Source: Candidatus Bathyarchaeota archaeon
GTDB lineage: Archaea > Thermoproteota > Bathyarchaeia > Bathyarchaeales > Bathycorpusculaceae
NCBI GenBank assembly: GCA_025058315.1
Contig: JANXET010000010.1
Span: forward strand, 1-60,081
Reading direction: 5' to 3'
DNA length: 60,081 bases
Below, piece after piece: positions 7,912 to 16,735 of the stretch; position 1 is the stretch's first letter; each line of letters opens with the position of its first letter. Under the pieces are notes generated by a model. That model was given only the letters and a program-made list of their open reading frames with translations, made no database searches and was not told the DNA's origin. A program made the translations under genes and the position numbers.

Positions 7912-8601
7912 ATGATAGTGACCAAAGAGAAACCCGTAGAAGAAATCCTTGAATATTTAGCGCCGTACAAGAACGTGCTGGTTCTAGGATGTGACGGCTG
8001 CACCCAGCCTCCAAGGGGACTAAAGCAGGCGAAAATGTACGCCATGCTAATTGAAATGGCTGCTAAGCTGAGACATAAGGACATTAAGTGTAGGGCTGCA
8101 ACCGTAGCCATGCAGTGTGACAACTACCTCTGCTCAAGCACCGTTCACCCTCAGCTTGAAGGCGTTGACGCCGTGTTAAGCCTCGCATGCGGAATAGGCG
8201 TGCAAACCTTCGCTGAGGTTTTCCCAGATGTTCCAGTATACCCCGGCCAGGATACTGTTTTCGCAGGCTCTCAGGAGAGGGAAAACGGCAAACTCTACGA
8301 GCGATGTAAAGCCTGCGGCGACTGTCTGCTCGGCGAAACAGGCGGCATATGCCCAGTAACTGCATGTGCGAAGGGGCTGATGAACGGCCCCTGCGGCGGC
8401 TGCGTTGAAGGAAAATGCGAGGTGCCCTATGAAATAAGAGACGAAAAAGGGGAAGTTATAAAAATGATAGAGCGAGATTGTGCATGGTACCGAATCTATG
8501 AGCGACTGAAAAAGCTTGGAAGACTGGACCTTTACAGGAAGTATCGGTCTCCAAGGGACAGGGCTGTTTCAGCCTGGCCTAGGCTTCTGGAGGGTGTTTA
8601 A
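7912..8601 (+). CDS. metV: Methylenetetrahydrofolate reductase partner, MetV
   Basis: MetV-type protein (MTHFR C-terminal, zinc/iron-sulfur). The N-terminal Rossmann-like part has VLGCDGCTQPPRG, and the C-terminal Cys-rich part has CKACGDCLLGETGGICPVTAC and then GPCGGCVEGKCEVP, the pattern seen in MetV of acetogens that couples MetF to an iron-sulfur donor rather than to NADH directly. A GAGGG ribosome site precedes the ATG. It sits 14 bases after the MvhD-type carrier and 3 bases before metF, a tight operon. In archaea the methyl branch more often uses the F420-dependent Mer, so this is the bacterial-type route. Confidence 0.88.
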   Translation: MIVTKEKPVEEILEYLAPYKNVLVLGCDGCTQPPRGLKQAKMYAMLIEMAAKLRHKDIKCRAATVAMQCDNYLCSSTVHPQLEGVDAVLSLACGIGVQTFAEVFPDVPVYPGQDTVFAGSQERENGKLYERCKACGDCLLGETGGICPVTACAKGLMNGPCGGCVEGKCEVPYEIRDEKGEVIKMIERDCAWYRIYERLKKLGRLDLYRKYRSPRDRAVSAWPRLLEGV

Positions 8602-8604
8602 CCT

Positions 8605-9540
8605 ATGGGTCAAGCGTTCTCCAACCTTATGAAAAATATTGCTGAAGGCAAATTCGTCTACACCGGGGAGCTGGAGGCCCACAGATCCACTGATCTCTCA
8701 GAGGTTATACAGTGGGCTAAAACTTTGAAGGCTACGGGCAAAATTGTTGCAGCCAACGTTACGGATAATCCTCAAAGCGTTGGCGCCCTAAGCAGCCTAG
8801 TCACAAGCTACATCGTCCAGAGGGAAACAGGACTGGAAACTGTTTACCAGCTCAGATGTAGCGACAGAAACCGTTTAGCGCTTGCCTCAGACCTTTTAGG
8901 CGCCGCTGCCTTAGGATTAAAAAATGTTCTAGCCCTGACAGGCGATCACCCTAAAAAGGGCGACACTCCTGAAGCCATGCCCGTCTTCGATCTGGACGGA
9001 ACCCAGCTCGTCGAGTTAATCCACAAAATGGTCTACGAGGGGAGGGATCTGTCCGGTAACGAAATCCACGGGCCCCGACCCCAATTTAACATCGGCGCAG
9101 CAGCCAACCCTAACTTTAAACCCTTAGAAGCAGAAGTGTTAAAGCTTGAACGCAAAGCTGAGGTAGGAGCAGACTTCTTCCAAACCCAGGTGGTCTTCGA
9201 CGTTAACGTCGCCTTAGAATTCCTAGACGCCGTAAGCCACATAAAAGCCGCATTTTTAATAGGGATATTCCCGCCGAGGTCCTATAATCAAGCAGAATAC
9301 TTCGCTAAAAACGTTCCAGGAGTTCAGGTTCCAAAGGATTTTCTCGAAAGCTTCAAGAAGATCAGCGAGCTTCCCGACAAGACTGAGCGGCGAAGGAAAA
9401 TCGACGAGTACAACATCGAATACTTCGCGGACTTTATTAAACAAGTCAAGAAGAAACCAGTATGTAAGGGAATTCACGTAATGGCTGTAGGCTACCCTGA
9501 AGTAGTTAACCCCATAATAGAAAAAGTGGAGAAAGGCTGA
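8605..9540 (+). CDS. metF: 5,10-methylenetetrahydropterin reductase, MetF
   Basis: FAD-dependent TIM-barrel reductase converting methylene- to methyl-tetrahydropterin in the methyl branch of the Wood-Ljungdahl pathway. Seen are the catalytic Glu region VYTGELEAH, the NVTDNP segment, LALTGDHPKKGD (FAD/folate binding) and FFQTQVVFD typical of MetF. It is 311 residues, normal for MetF without a regulatory domain. The preceding metV ends in a strong GGAGGGTG ribosome site. The C1 carrier could be tetrahydrofolate or tetrahydromethanopterin; sequence alone does not decide. No Mer gene is in the window. Confidence 0.9.
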   Translation: MGQAFSNLMKNIAEGKFVYTGELEAHRSTDLSEVIQWAKTLKATGKIVAANVTDNPQSVGALSSLVTSYIVQRETGLETVYQLRCSDRNRLALASDLLGAAALGLKNVLALTGDHPKKGDTPEAMPVFDLDGTQLVELIHKMVYEGRDLSGNEIHGPRPQFNIGAAANPNFKPLEAEVLKLERKAEVGADFFQTQVVFDVNVALEFLDAVSHIKAAFLIGIFPPRSYNQAEYFAKNVPGVQVPKDFLESFKKISELPDKTERRRKIDEYNIEYFADFIKQVKKKPVCKGIHVMAVGYPEVVNPIIEKVEKG

Positions 9541-9626
9541 ACGCCTCTCCACAAGCCTTTTTACATAACAATCCCAAAAAACAGTGATAAATGAACATAA
9601 TTTTAATTTTTAGGCTGTGAATATGG

Positions 9627-10382
9627 ATGGATACGATTCAAATCATTGGAGTAAGAGGCTTGCCCCTCATAAAGCCGGGCGATAACCTCGCTAAACTTGT
9701 ATGTGAAGCGGCTGAGAAGCAGGGAACCCCAATTCAGGATGAGGATGTGATTGTCATCACCCACGTGGCTGTTTCTAAGGCTGAGGGGCATGTCGTAAAC
9801 TTAAACGAGGTTGAACCCTCATGGTTCGCGAAAGCCTTCGCAGAGCTCCACGATAAAGATCCAGCCCTAGTTGAGGTAGTTCTGAGAGAGGCTAAAGGAA
9901 TTGTGCGAATGTTCGACGGGAAAATAATAACAGAAACCAGACACGGCTTTATATGTGCAAACTCTGGAGTTGACAAGTCCAATGTTCCAGGCAACTACGT
10001 GGCGCTGCTTCCCAAGGACCCTGATGGGTCTGCTGAAAAAATCCGGCAGGAAATAAAAAGACTTACCGGTAAGGATGTTGCGGTTATAATATCTGACACT
10101 CATGGAAGACCCTTCAGGGAGGGTGAAATAAACGTGGCCATAGGCGTAGCTGGACTTAAACCCCTCAGAGACAGGCGTGGCGAAAAAGACCTGTTCGGTT
10201 ACACCTTAAGGGTTAAGCAAACTGCCGTTGCAGATGAGCTTGCATCAGCAGCTGAGCTTGTAATTGGACAGGCTGACGAGGGTATCCCTGCAGCAATAAT
10301 TCGCGGTTACAAGTTCATTAAGTCTGAGGAATCTAAAGCTCTGGAACTTGTAAGGCCGAAGGGAAAAGACCTCTTCCTCTGA
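9627..10382 (+). CDS. cofE: Coenzyme F420-0:L-glutamate ligase
   Basis: GTP-dependent ligase that adds glutamates to F420-0. Family features are the N-terminal IIGVRGLPLIKPGDNLAKLV, the DVIVITHVAVSKAEG segment, TRHGFICANSGVDKSNV, the SDTHGRPFREGEINVAIGVAG stretch and QADEGIPAAIIRG near the end. The 251-residue length is standard for archaeal CofE. It follows metF by 86 bases on the same strand and may be co-transcribed. Together with cofD it supports F420 production. Confidence 0.93.
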   Translation: MDTIQIIGVRGLPLIKPGDNLAKLVCEAAEKQGTPIQDEDVIVITHVAVSKAEGHVVNLNEVEPSWFAKAFAELHDKDPALVEVVLREAKGIVRMFDGKIITETRHGFICANSGVDKSNVPGNYVALLPKDPDGSAEKIRQEIKRLTGKDVAVIISDTHGRPFREGEINVAIGVAGLKPLRDRRGEKDLFGYTLRVKQTAVADELASAAELVIGQADEGIPAAIIRGYKFIKSEESKALELVRPKGKDLFL

Positions 10383-10460
10383 AATTGACCTGTTAAAAGA
10401 ATTTTATATGGCTTTTTTACCTAAAAACATTTAAATTAATGGTTAGGCCTCTGAAAGCTG

Positions 10461-11516
10461 GTGTTCAATGTGTTGATAAAGGATAAGCGTCAAACCCCTT
10501 TCTTCCATAATAAGCTTCAGCCTATAGAGGTGAGGGTTCCGAAGAAAATTTCTGAGTTACTTTCAGAGATGGCTAGGACTGGTTTCCAGGGAAGGAAACT
10601 CGGCGAAGTTTTTGAAGTCTGGGAGCAAATGCTCAAAGATGACGTAGTAATATTCTTCGGATATGCTGGTTCCATGAGCACCACTGGCCAGTGGAAAATT
10701 GTTAATTGGCTCATAGAGAACCGCTTCATAGACGTGATAGTCTCTACAGGCGCCAACATTTCAGAGGACATTCTGGAGGCCATGGGCGGAACATACTGGC
10801 AAGGCCACCACTTCGTCGATGATCAAAAACTTTTCGAGCATAAAATAGACAGGTTTTACGACGTGTTTGCAGATGAGCTTGAGTATCGGCAAATGGAACA
10901 CCTCATAGCCGACTTCATGTGTAGCCTAGATCCCATCCGCAAGTATTCTTCAGCAGAGTTTCTCTATATGCTGGGCAGACACCTTCATCGGTTAGGCGTA
11001 AAAAGCATAGTGGCAAAAGCCTACGAGAACAAGGTGCCTGTTTTCTGCCCCGCCATCGTGGACAGCGGATACGGAATCGCTTACCTTCTTAATAGAAAAT
11101 TCAAAGAAGGATTCGACATAACCATAGACCAGATGAGGGATTTCGAACAAATCGTGGATGTAAAAGCTAAAGCCGCGGGGGAGAGCGGCGTAATCTACAT
11201 AGGCGGAGGAGTGCCGAAGGACTTCATCCAGTTAACAACAGTTGGACTTAGCTTAACCGAATCCGGGGGGGATCATGCCCACCCGCATAAGTATGCAATA
11301 CAAATCACTGTGGATTCGCCACAGTGGGGCGGACTTTCAGGATGCACTTTTGAAGAGGCCATAAGCTGGGGCAAAGAAGCCAAGGAGGGTAGAAACGTAC
11401 AGTGCTACTGCGATGCCACCATAGCTCTGCCCATTATAGCGCACGCGTTAGCGGAGAGGGTTAACAGGCGAGACAGGGTTCCAGACTTGTCTTGGCTGTT
11501 TGAAGGATTAGAGTAG
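10461..11516 (+). CDS. Deoxyhypusine synthase-like protein (divergent paralogue)
   Basis: NAD-dependent enzyme of the deoxyhypusine/homospermidine synthase superfamily. FFGYAGSMSTTGQ, STGANISEDI and YIGGGVPKDF form the NAD-binding pattern, and AISWGKEAKEG with ATIALPIIAHAL carries the Lys equivalent to the catalytic lysine of DHS. It differs from the canonical gene just downstream: residues after the lysine and the substrate loop (HAHPHKYAIQ) resemble the DHS-like group that may act on free polyamines. The start is a GTG at 10461. The function is therefore either a second DHS or a polyamine aminobutyltransferase. It is 14 bases from the next paralogue. Confidence 0.8.
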   Translation: MFNVLIKDKRQTPFFHNKLQPIEVRVPKKISELLSEMARTGFQGRKLGEVFEVWEQMLKDDVVIFFGYAGSMSTTGQWKIVNWLIENRFIDVIVSTGANISEDILEAMGGTYWQGHHFVDDQKLFEHKIDRFYDVFADELEYRQMEHLIADFMCSLDPIRKYSSAEFLYMLGRHLHRLGVKSIVAKAYENKVPVFCPAIVDSGYGIAYLLNRKFKEGFDITIDQMRDFEQIVDVKAKAAGESGVIYIGGGVPKDFIQLTTVGLSLTESGGDHAHPHKYAIQITVDSPQWGGLSGCTFEEAISWGKEAKEGRNVQCYCDATIALPIIAHALAERVNRRDRVPDLSWLFEGLE

Positions 11517-11529
11517 CCTGGAACCTCCT

Positions 11530-12450
11530 ATGGAAAAAGTGAAGGATTTCAAAATTTCAAAAGGCTTGTCAACGGATCAACTAGTCAGGCAGATGCGTGA
11601 AAGCGGAGGCTTCACCGCTAAACACCTAGCCGTAGGCGTAGATGTCCTCGAAGAAATGGTGAAAGATAAAACCTGCTTGAACTTCCTGTCTTTTCCCGCG
11701 TGCATTATGGCCACGGGCACCCGGGGTGTATTAACGGAGCTTGTGAGGCAGAGACTCTTCCATGTTGTTGTAACAACATGCGGCACGCTGGACCATGACC
11801 TGGCAAGGTGCTTCAGGGATTACTACCATGGCGACTTCTTCATGGACGATGCGGAGCTGCACAGAAGAGGCGTAAGCCGAATTGGGAACGTGCTTGTACC
11901 CCAGGAATCCTACGGACAAGTGATCGAGGAGAAAATGCAATGTTTCCTCAGGGAAGTATATTCTGAAGGTAAACGTGAATTGGCTACGTATGAACTGTGC
12001 TGGGAAATTGGGAAACGGCTTGACGAAAAATCGTTACTTTACTGGTGTTGGAAAAACCAAATCCCCGTGGTTGTTCCAGGGATAACGGATGGAGCCGTAG
12101 GCTATCAACTCTGGCTTTTCTCTCAGGATCACGAGTTGAAGGTGGATATTCTAAAGGATGAGCAGCTTATAAGCGACATGATCTGGGAAGCGAAAAAATC
12201 CGGGGCGCTCATCATAGGCGGCGGCATATCCAAGCATCACGTAATATGGTGGAACCAGTTCAAGAAAGGTTTGGACTACGCGGTTTACATAACAACAGCC
12301 GTTGAGTACGATGGAAGCCTATCCGGAGCCCGTCCAAGAGAAGCCGTATCATGGGGGAAGATACATGAGCAAGCCAAAACAATAACCATAGAGGCGGACG
12401 CTACCGTGGCCCTGCCAATAATGTACACGGCTCTACTTGAAAGGCTCTAA
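11530..12450 (+). CDS. dys: Deoxyhypusine synthase
   Basis: Transfers the aminobutyl group of spermidine to a lysine of aIF5A, the first step to hypusine. The canonical C-terminal signature is complete: YITTAVEYDGSLSGARPREA then VSWGKI, with the catalytic Lys, and ADATVALPIMYTALLERL. IIGGGISKHHVIWWNQF is the NAD/active-site segment. At 306 residues it matches archaeal DHS. It is the more typical of the two tandem paralogues. No aIF5A gene is in the window. Confidence 0.88.
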   Translation: MEKVKDFKISKGLSTDQLVRQMRESGGFTAKHLAVGVDVLEEMVKDKTCLNFLSFPACIMATGTRGVLTELVRQRLFHVVVTTCGTLDHDLARCFRDYYHGDFFMDDAELHRRGVSRIGNVLVPQESYGQVIEEKMQCFLREVYSEGKRELATYELCWEIGKRLDEKSLLYWCWKNQIPVVVPGITDGAVGYQLWLFSQDHELKVDILKDEQLISDMIWEAKKSGALIIGGGISKHHVIWWNQFKKGLDYAVYITTAVEYDGSLSGARPREAVSWGKIHEQAKTITIEADATVALPIMYTALLERL

Positions 12451-12545
12451 AACTTTCGGATCCTTCATGTTGCCATCAAAATATCTGCAAGTAACAACTG
12501 TTAATTCCGTGGCTGCATAGTCAATTATGAGATAAGCTGCTTGCT

Positions 12546-12586
12546 CATCTAATGCGTTTTAAAATGCCAAAAATCCTAATTAGATG
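12546..12586. promoter_or_regulatory. Inverted repeat upstream of the CODH/ACS operon
   Basis: catctaat (12546-12553) and attagatg (12579-12586) are perfect 8-base inverted copies around an AT-rich 25-base centre that contains ttttaaaat. The site lies about 60 bases upstream of cooC in the only long non-coding stretch (192 bases) before the operon. It could be an operator or a hairpin; no regulator is known. Confidence 0.35.
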
Positions 12587-12642
12587 GGTTCAGCTACTCT
12601 GAGGCGGAGATAAAATTCCATTAATATCTGTGTGGTGATTTT

Positions 12643-13425
12643 GTGAAGGTAGCTGTCTCCGGGAAGGGCGGTGTTGGCAAGACTTTAGTTTCTGCTGGTT
12701 TAGCTTATGCTTTAGCTAGAAAGGGATTTAAAACCATCGCTATAGATGCTGACCCCTCGCCGAATTTGGCTTTAACCCTTGGCCTGTCACCTGAAGAATC
12801 CCGTAGAATAGTGCCTATATCGGAAAATAAGGCGCTCATTGAATCTAAAACTGGAACTGGCTACAGCGGCGTCTACCGTTTAACCTTCACCGTCGACGAT
12901 ATTGTACGTGACTATTCTGTTCGAACACCATTCAATGTTAACCTGATCGTGATGGGGACGATTCGTTCGCCGGGTTCAGGCTGCACTTGCCCCGCAAATG
13001 CGGTTGTTCGCTCACTCCTCCATCATCTGGTGGTTGAACGAGACGAAGCGGTGATCGTTGACATGGAGGCTGGAGTTGAACATGTTGGAAGAGGCACAGC
13101 TCAGCATGTGGATCACATGATTGTGGTTGTTAACGCTAACCTCAAATCCCTTGAAATCGGCAGACACATACATGATCTAGCAGTTAAGGCTGGGATGAGA
13201 CGCGTCAGCGTTGTGGCAAATAAAATTGAAAATGAAACCCAGCAAGCTGTTGTGGAAAGTTACGCTCTAGAACACGGGTTGAAGATTTTAAACGTTATCC
13301 CGTACGACGCAAAAATTGCAGAGGCTGAATTACGCGGTGAAACCCCCCTAAAGTATGCTTCGGAGTCAACAGCAATGAAAGCTATAGAAACTTTATGTGA
13401 GAGGCTTCTGATGGAAAACGCATAA
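12643..13425 (+). CDS. cooC: CooC-type nickel-insertion ATPase
   Basis: SIMIBI-class P-loop ATPase that helps load nickel into the CODH C-cluster. The deviant Walker A is SGKGGVGKT at residues 4-12, IDADPSPNLA follows near 35, and GCTCPAN near 112-118 supplies the CxC motif that binds metal at the dimer interface of CooC. The start is GTG at 12643. It is the first gene of the plus-strand operon running through cdhE, which supports maturation of the CODH encoded downstream. Confidence 0.9.
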   Translation: MKVAVSGKGGVGKTLVSAGLAYALARKGFKTIAIDADPSPNLALTLGLSPEESRRIVPISENKALIESKTGTGYSGVYRLTFTVDDIVRDYSVRTPFNVNLIVMGTIRSPGSGCTCPANAVVRSLLHHLVVERDEAVIVDMEAGVEHVGRGTAQHVDHMIVVVNANLKSLEIGRHIHDLAVKAGMRRVSVVANKIENETQQAVVESYALEHGLKILNVIPYDAKIAEAELRGETPLKYASESTAMKAIETLCERLLMENA

Positions 13426-13469
13426 TAGGCTGGCTTCAACCAATAATGTAAAACCTTGAGGTATCATGC

Positions 13470-14237
13470 ATGAATCTTCTAGTTATCGTGGGCCGAGGCG
13501 GAACAGGAAAAACCAGCTTTGTAGCTCTCACAGCGAAATACTTCATAGAGGCGGGCGCCACCCCAATATTGCTGGTTGACGCTGACCCCGATCAGAACCT
13601 TGGCGAAATGGTGGGTGTAGATCTCCACGCGGCAGGCAAGAAAACAATTTCAGAGCTTCTGGTGGAAACCTTTTTAGAGGAGGGTGGAACCACAGTGGGC
13701 GTTCCGCCTACCAAACGCATTGAAAGCCGAATTTGGTCTCATGGCCTATATGAAGGCGTGGACTTCGACTTCATAGCTCTTGGAACAAAGTGGATCGAGG
13801 GGTGCTACTGTCTCCCAAACGCCGCGTTGAAGGGAGCGCTGGAATCGCTCACAAAAAATTACCGGTACGTGTTAATTGATTCGCCTGCTGGACTTGAACA
13901 TCTTAACCGAAGAATAACTTCCAGGGTTGACGACATCTTCGACGTGGTTGACCCTTCTAAGAAATCTTTTGATCATGTGGAAAGGGCTTACAGGATAGCT
14001 GTAGAGGTAAAAATCTCATTCAAAAACTTCTACGTGGTGGGCGGCTTCCGTTTTCCTGAAGCGCTGGAGGACCAAGCTAAAAGCCTCGTCAGGTTCAAAT
14101 TTCTGGGTAAAATAGCATACGATGAAAACGTTGAGAAACACGTTTTGGCCGGTGAATCCCTGCTGAATTTGCCCATTAACTCTCCGGCGTATGTGTCGGT
14201 TAAGAGAATAATGAATGCTGCAGGTCACCCCTGTTAA
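13470..14237 (+). CDS. Second CooC/AcsF-like maturation ATPase
   Basis: A paralogue of the preceding gene with VGRGGTGKT as Walker A (residues 6-14), LLVDADPDQNLGEMVG, and a CxC metal site in EGCYCLPNAAL near residue 113. In organisms with both CODH and ACS, separate MinD-like ATPases can serve the C-cluster and the A-cluster, so this one may be AcsF-like; the specific target is inference. A GAGGT ribosome site precedes the ATG. It lies 45 bases after cooC and 109 bases before cdhA. Confidence 0.82.
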   Translation: MNLLVIVGRGGTGKTSFVALTAKYFIEAGATPILLVDADPDQNLGEMVGVDLHAAGKKTISELLVETFLEEGGTTVGVPPTKRIESRIWSHGLYEGVDFDFIALGTKWIEGCYCLPNAALKGALESLTKNYRYVLIDSPAGLEHLNRRITSRVDDIFDVVDPSKKSFDHVERAYRIAVEVKISFKNFYVVGGFRFPEALEDQAKSLVRFKFLGKIAYDENVEKHVLAGESLLNLPINSPAYVSVKRIMNAAGHPC

Positions 14238-14304
14238 CCTCCGCCATATTTAACTTAAATTTAAACTCGGGGGCTTTATACAATTTTTACAGTTTCAAAC
14301 AGGA

Positions 14305-14318
14305 AAAGTATAAAAATG
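14305..14318 (+). promoter_or_regulatory. TATA-box promoter before cdhA
   Basis: gtataaaaat (about 14309-14317) is a strong TATA element preceded by the purine stretch aggaaaa resembling a BRE. It is about 35 bases before the cdhA ATG, so cdhA and the genes behind it can be transcribed separately from the two ATPase genes. Confidence 0.6.
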
Positions 14319-14346
14319 GCTGCTGGAGTATTGAAATAAACCCACC

Positions 14347-16710
14347 ATGGTGTTTCCTCCTATGGTAAATAAGAACCTGCTTGTAAAGGTTGATGAATTA
14401 GATTCAGATATGGGACTAATCAAGAATCTCCAGGTGTCAATTGGAAAAGTCACCGTTGACTCCTGGGCGGAGCCGATGGGTCCAACACCGTTTCCATCTC
14501 TAACCACTCTAAGAGAGTGGGACATGAAACTACTGCAGCGCTATAAACCTTTCTATGTTCCGTTCTGTGACCTTTGCTGTCTATGCACATTCGGGAAATG
14601 CGATTTAACAGGAAATAAACGTGGCGCCTGCGGTATAGACATGGCTGCTCAGCAATCCAGAATAGTGCTTTTAGCATGTTGCATCGGAGCGGCTACGCAC
14701 ATTGGGCATGCACGCCACTTGGTGGATCACCTGATTGAAAAATTTGGCAGAGACACCCCGCTTGATGTAGGCGGGTTAAACGTTCAAGTTGAAGCTCCCA
14801 TCACGCGTTTAGTCTGCGGAATAAAGCCTGAAACTCTGGGGGATCTTGAGGAGGTTCTGGATTATGTTGAAGATCAAATCACCCACTTATTGTCTTCCAC
14901 ACATACAGGGCAAGAGGGCAGCTGCCTAGACTTTGAATCGAAAGTTTTCCACGCAGGAATGGTGGATCATGTAGGACTAGAAGTTGCAGACATAGCCCAA
15001 ATAGCTGCCTATGGTTTCCCCAAGGCCGATCCTGAAGCCCCTTTAGTGGCTCTAGGCTATGGAACTGTGGATAAAACCAAGCCAGTAATTCTATGCATAG
15101 GACACAACGTTATCCCCTCTGTGGGAATCATCGACTACCTTAGGGAGTCAGGGCTAAACGATAGAATAGAAGTTGTTGGATTATGCTGCACTGCACATGA
15201 CCTCTCTAGATATTATTCTCAGGGAAAAATAATTGGCCCTATATCTTGGCAGCTGAGATTCATAAGAAGCGGTATTGCTGACCTAATCGTTTTAGACGAA
15301 CAATGCGTAAGGTGCGATGTTTTCGAAGAAGCTGCCAAGGTTAAGGCTCCTGTAATAGCTACCTCAGAAAAGAACTGCATGGGTCTGCCTAACCGTACAG
15401 CTGACCCTGTGGAGTCAATAGTTGAAGACTTGGTCAGCGGAAAAACGCCTGGGGTGCTAATATTAGATCCTGAAAAAGTCGGCAAAGTTGCAGTTGAGGT
15501 AGCCGTTAAGGTGGCGCCGCTTAGAAACAAAATGAAATCGCTACCGGAAATTGACGAAATCCTAGAAATGGTCATCAAGTGCCGACAATGTAACCTGTGC
15601 AGAAGGGCATGCCCGCAAGACCTCAACATTACTGAAGCGTTGAACGCCGCCATTCAAGGATCCCTCAGTAAGCTCGCTGAGCTGTATGATGCTTGCGTGG
15701 GATGTGGCCGCTGTGAGCAGGTCTGCCCTGTGGATTTGCCGGTGCACAGCTTCATAGTTAAGTCCGGTGAACATAAGCTTAAATCGGAAATCTACAAGTG
15801 CAGAGCCGGAAGAGGCCCAATTCAAGACGTGGAAATCAGAAAAGTAGGCGGCCCCATTGTGCTCGGCGAAATTCCAGGAGTTGTAGCCCTCGTAGGCTGC
15901 TCCAATTACCCGAAAGGCGGACAGGAGGTAGCGGAGATGTGCACAGAATTCGCTAAAAGACGTTACATAGTTGTAACATCAGGATGTGCAGCCATGTCAG
16001 CGGGAATGTACAGGAACGAAGAGGGCAAAACAGTGTACGAGGAGTTTCCGGGCGAGTTTACAGCCGGCGGCGTGGTTAATGTAGGATCATGCGTTGCCAA
16101 CTCTCACATAGCTGGCGCCGTCATAAAAATCGCAAACATATTCGCTAAACGTAACCTGCGGGGAAATTATGAAGAAATAGCTGATTACATACTTAACCGA
16201 GTTGGCGCCGTTGGAATAGCTTGGGGAGCCTACTCGCAGAAAGCAGCAGCCATAGCTGCAGGTTTCTGGAGACTCGGTGTACCCGTCATAGTGGGGCCTC
16301 ACGGCAGCAAGTACCGCCGCATGCTACTCGGAAGGGCGGACAGGGAAGAAGACTGGTACGTTTACGATGCCCGGACTGGTGAAAAAGTTTACGTCGGCCC
16401 TGTACCTGAGCATCTGTTTATAGCCGCCGAAACGAAAGAGGAAGCCATGGTTAAAGCTGCCAAACTGTGTATGAGGCCAAATGACACGCCAAGGGGCAGA
16501 TCTGGAAAACTCAATAATTATATAGACCTTCACAAGCGTTTCTACGGTACATTGCCAGACGACATCCATCTTTTCGTAAGAACTTTGGCCGATGTCCCCT
16601 TAACAATGAAGGATGAAATAATAAATGTGCTGAATGGAAAAGGCTGGAAAGAAAGACCCATCCCGGATCCCACTTTGCTTCCAAGAATGATCAGGAAGAA
16701 AATCACATAA
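14347..16710 (+). CDS. cdhA: CO dehydrogenase/acetyl-CoA synthase alpha subunit
   Basis: Nickel-iron-sulfur CO dehydrogenase subunit of the archaeal ACDS complex; interconverts CO2 and CO. Cys-rich residues 74-95 (FCDLCCLCTFGKC and the following GAC) hold the D/B-cluster ligands. Two ferredoxin motifs characteristic of archaeal CdhA lie at about 410-460 (CRQCNLCRRAC and CVGCGRCEQVC). C-cluster ligands are in VGLCCTAHD near 280, VTSGCAAMSAG near 540 and VGSCVANSHIAGA near 580. The 787 residues match archaeal CdhA. In methanogens cdhB follows directly; here three Nuo-type genes intervene and cdhB is fused to one of them. Confidence 0.95.
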   Translation: MVFPPMVNKNLLVKVDELDSDMGLIKNLQVSIGKVTVDSWAEPMGPTPFPSLTTLREWDMKLLQRYKPFYVPFCDLCCLCTFGKCDLTGNKRGACGIDMAAQQSRIVLLACCIGAATHIGHARHLVDHLIEKFGRDTPLDVGGLNVQVEAPITRLVCGIKPETLGDLEEVLDYVEDQITHLLSSTHTGQEGSCLDFESKVFHAGMVDHVGLEVADIAQIAAYGFPKADPEAPLVALGYGTVDKTKPVILCIGHNVIPSVGIIDYLRESGLNDRIEVVGLCCTAHDLSRYYSQGKIIGPISWQLRFIRSGIADLIVLDEQCVRCDVFEEAAKVKAPVIATSEKNCMGLPNRTADPVESIVEDLVSGKTPGVLILDPEKVGKVAVEVAVKVAPLRNKMKSLPEIDEILEMVIKCRQCNLCRRACPQDLNITEALNAAIQGSLSKLAELYDACVGCGRCEQVCPVDLPVHSFIVKSGEHKLKSEIYKCRAGRGPIQDVEIRKVGGPIVLGEIPGVVALVGCSNYPKGGQEVAEMCTEFAKRRYIVVTSGCAAMSAGMYRNEEGKTVYEEFPGEFTAGGVVNVGSCVANSHIAGAVIKIANIFAKRNLRGNYEEIADYILNRVGAVGIAWGAYSQKAAAIAAGFWRLGVPVIVGPHGSKYRRMLLGRADREEDWYVYDARTGEKVYVGPVPEHLFIAAETKEEAMVKAAKLCMRPNDTPRGRSGKLNNYIDLHKRFYGTLPDDIHLFVRTLADVPLTMKDEIINVLNGKGWKERPIPDPTLLPRMIRKKIT

Positions 16711-16735
16711 ACGCAGGAGGGGAGGGCAAACTAGT

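Noticed and set aside
13470-14237. ParA/MinD partition protein
   Set aside because: The CxC motif in GCYCLPN and location between cooC and cdhA point to metallocentre maturation.
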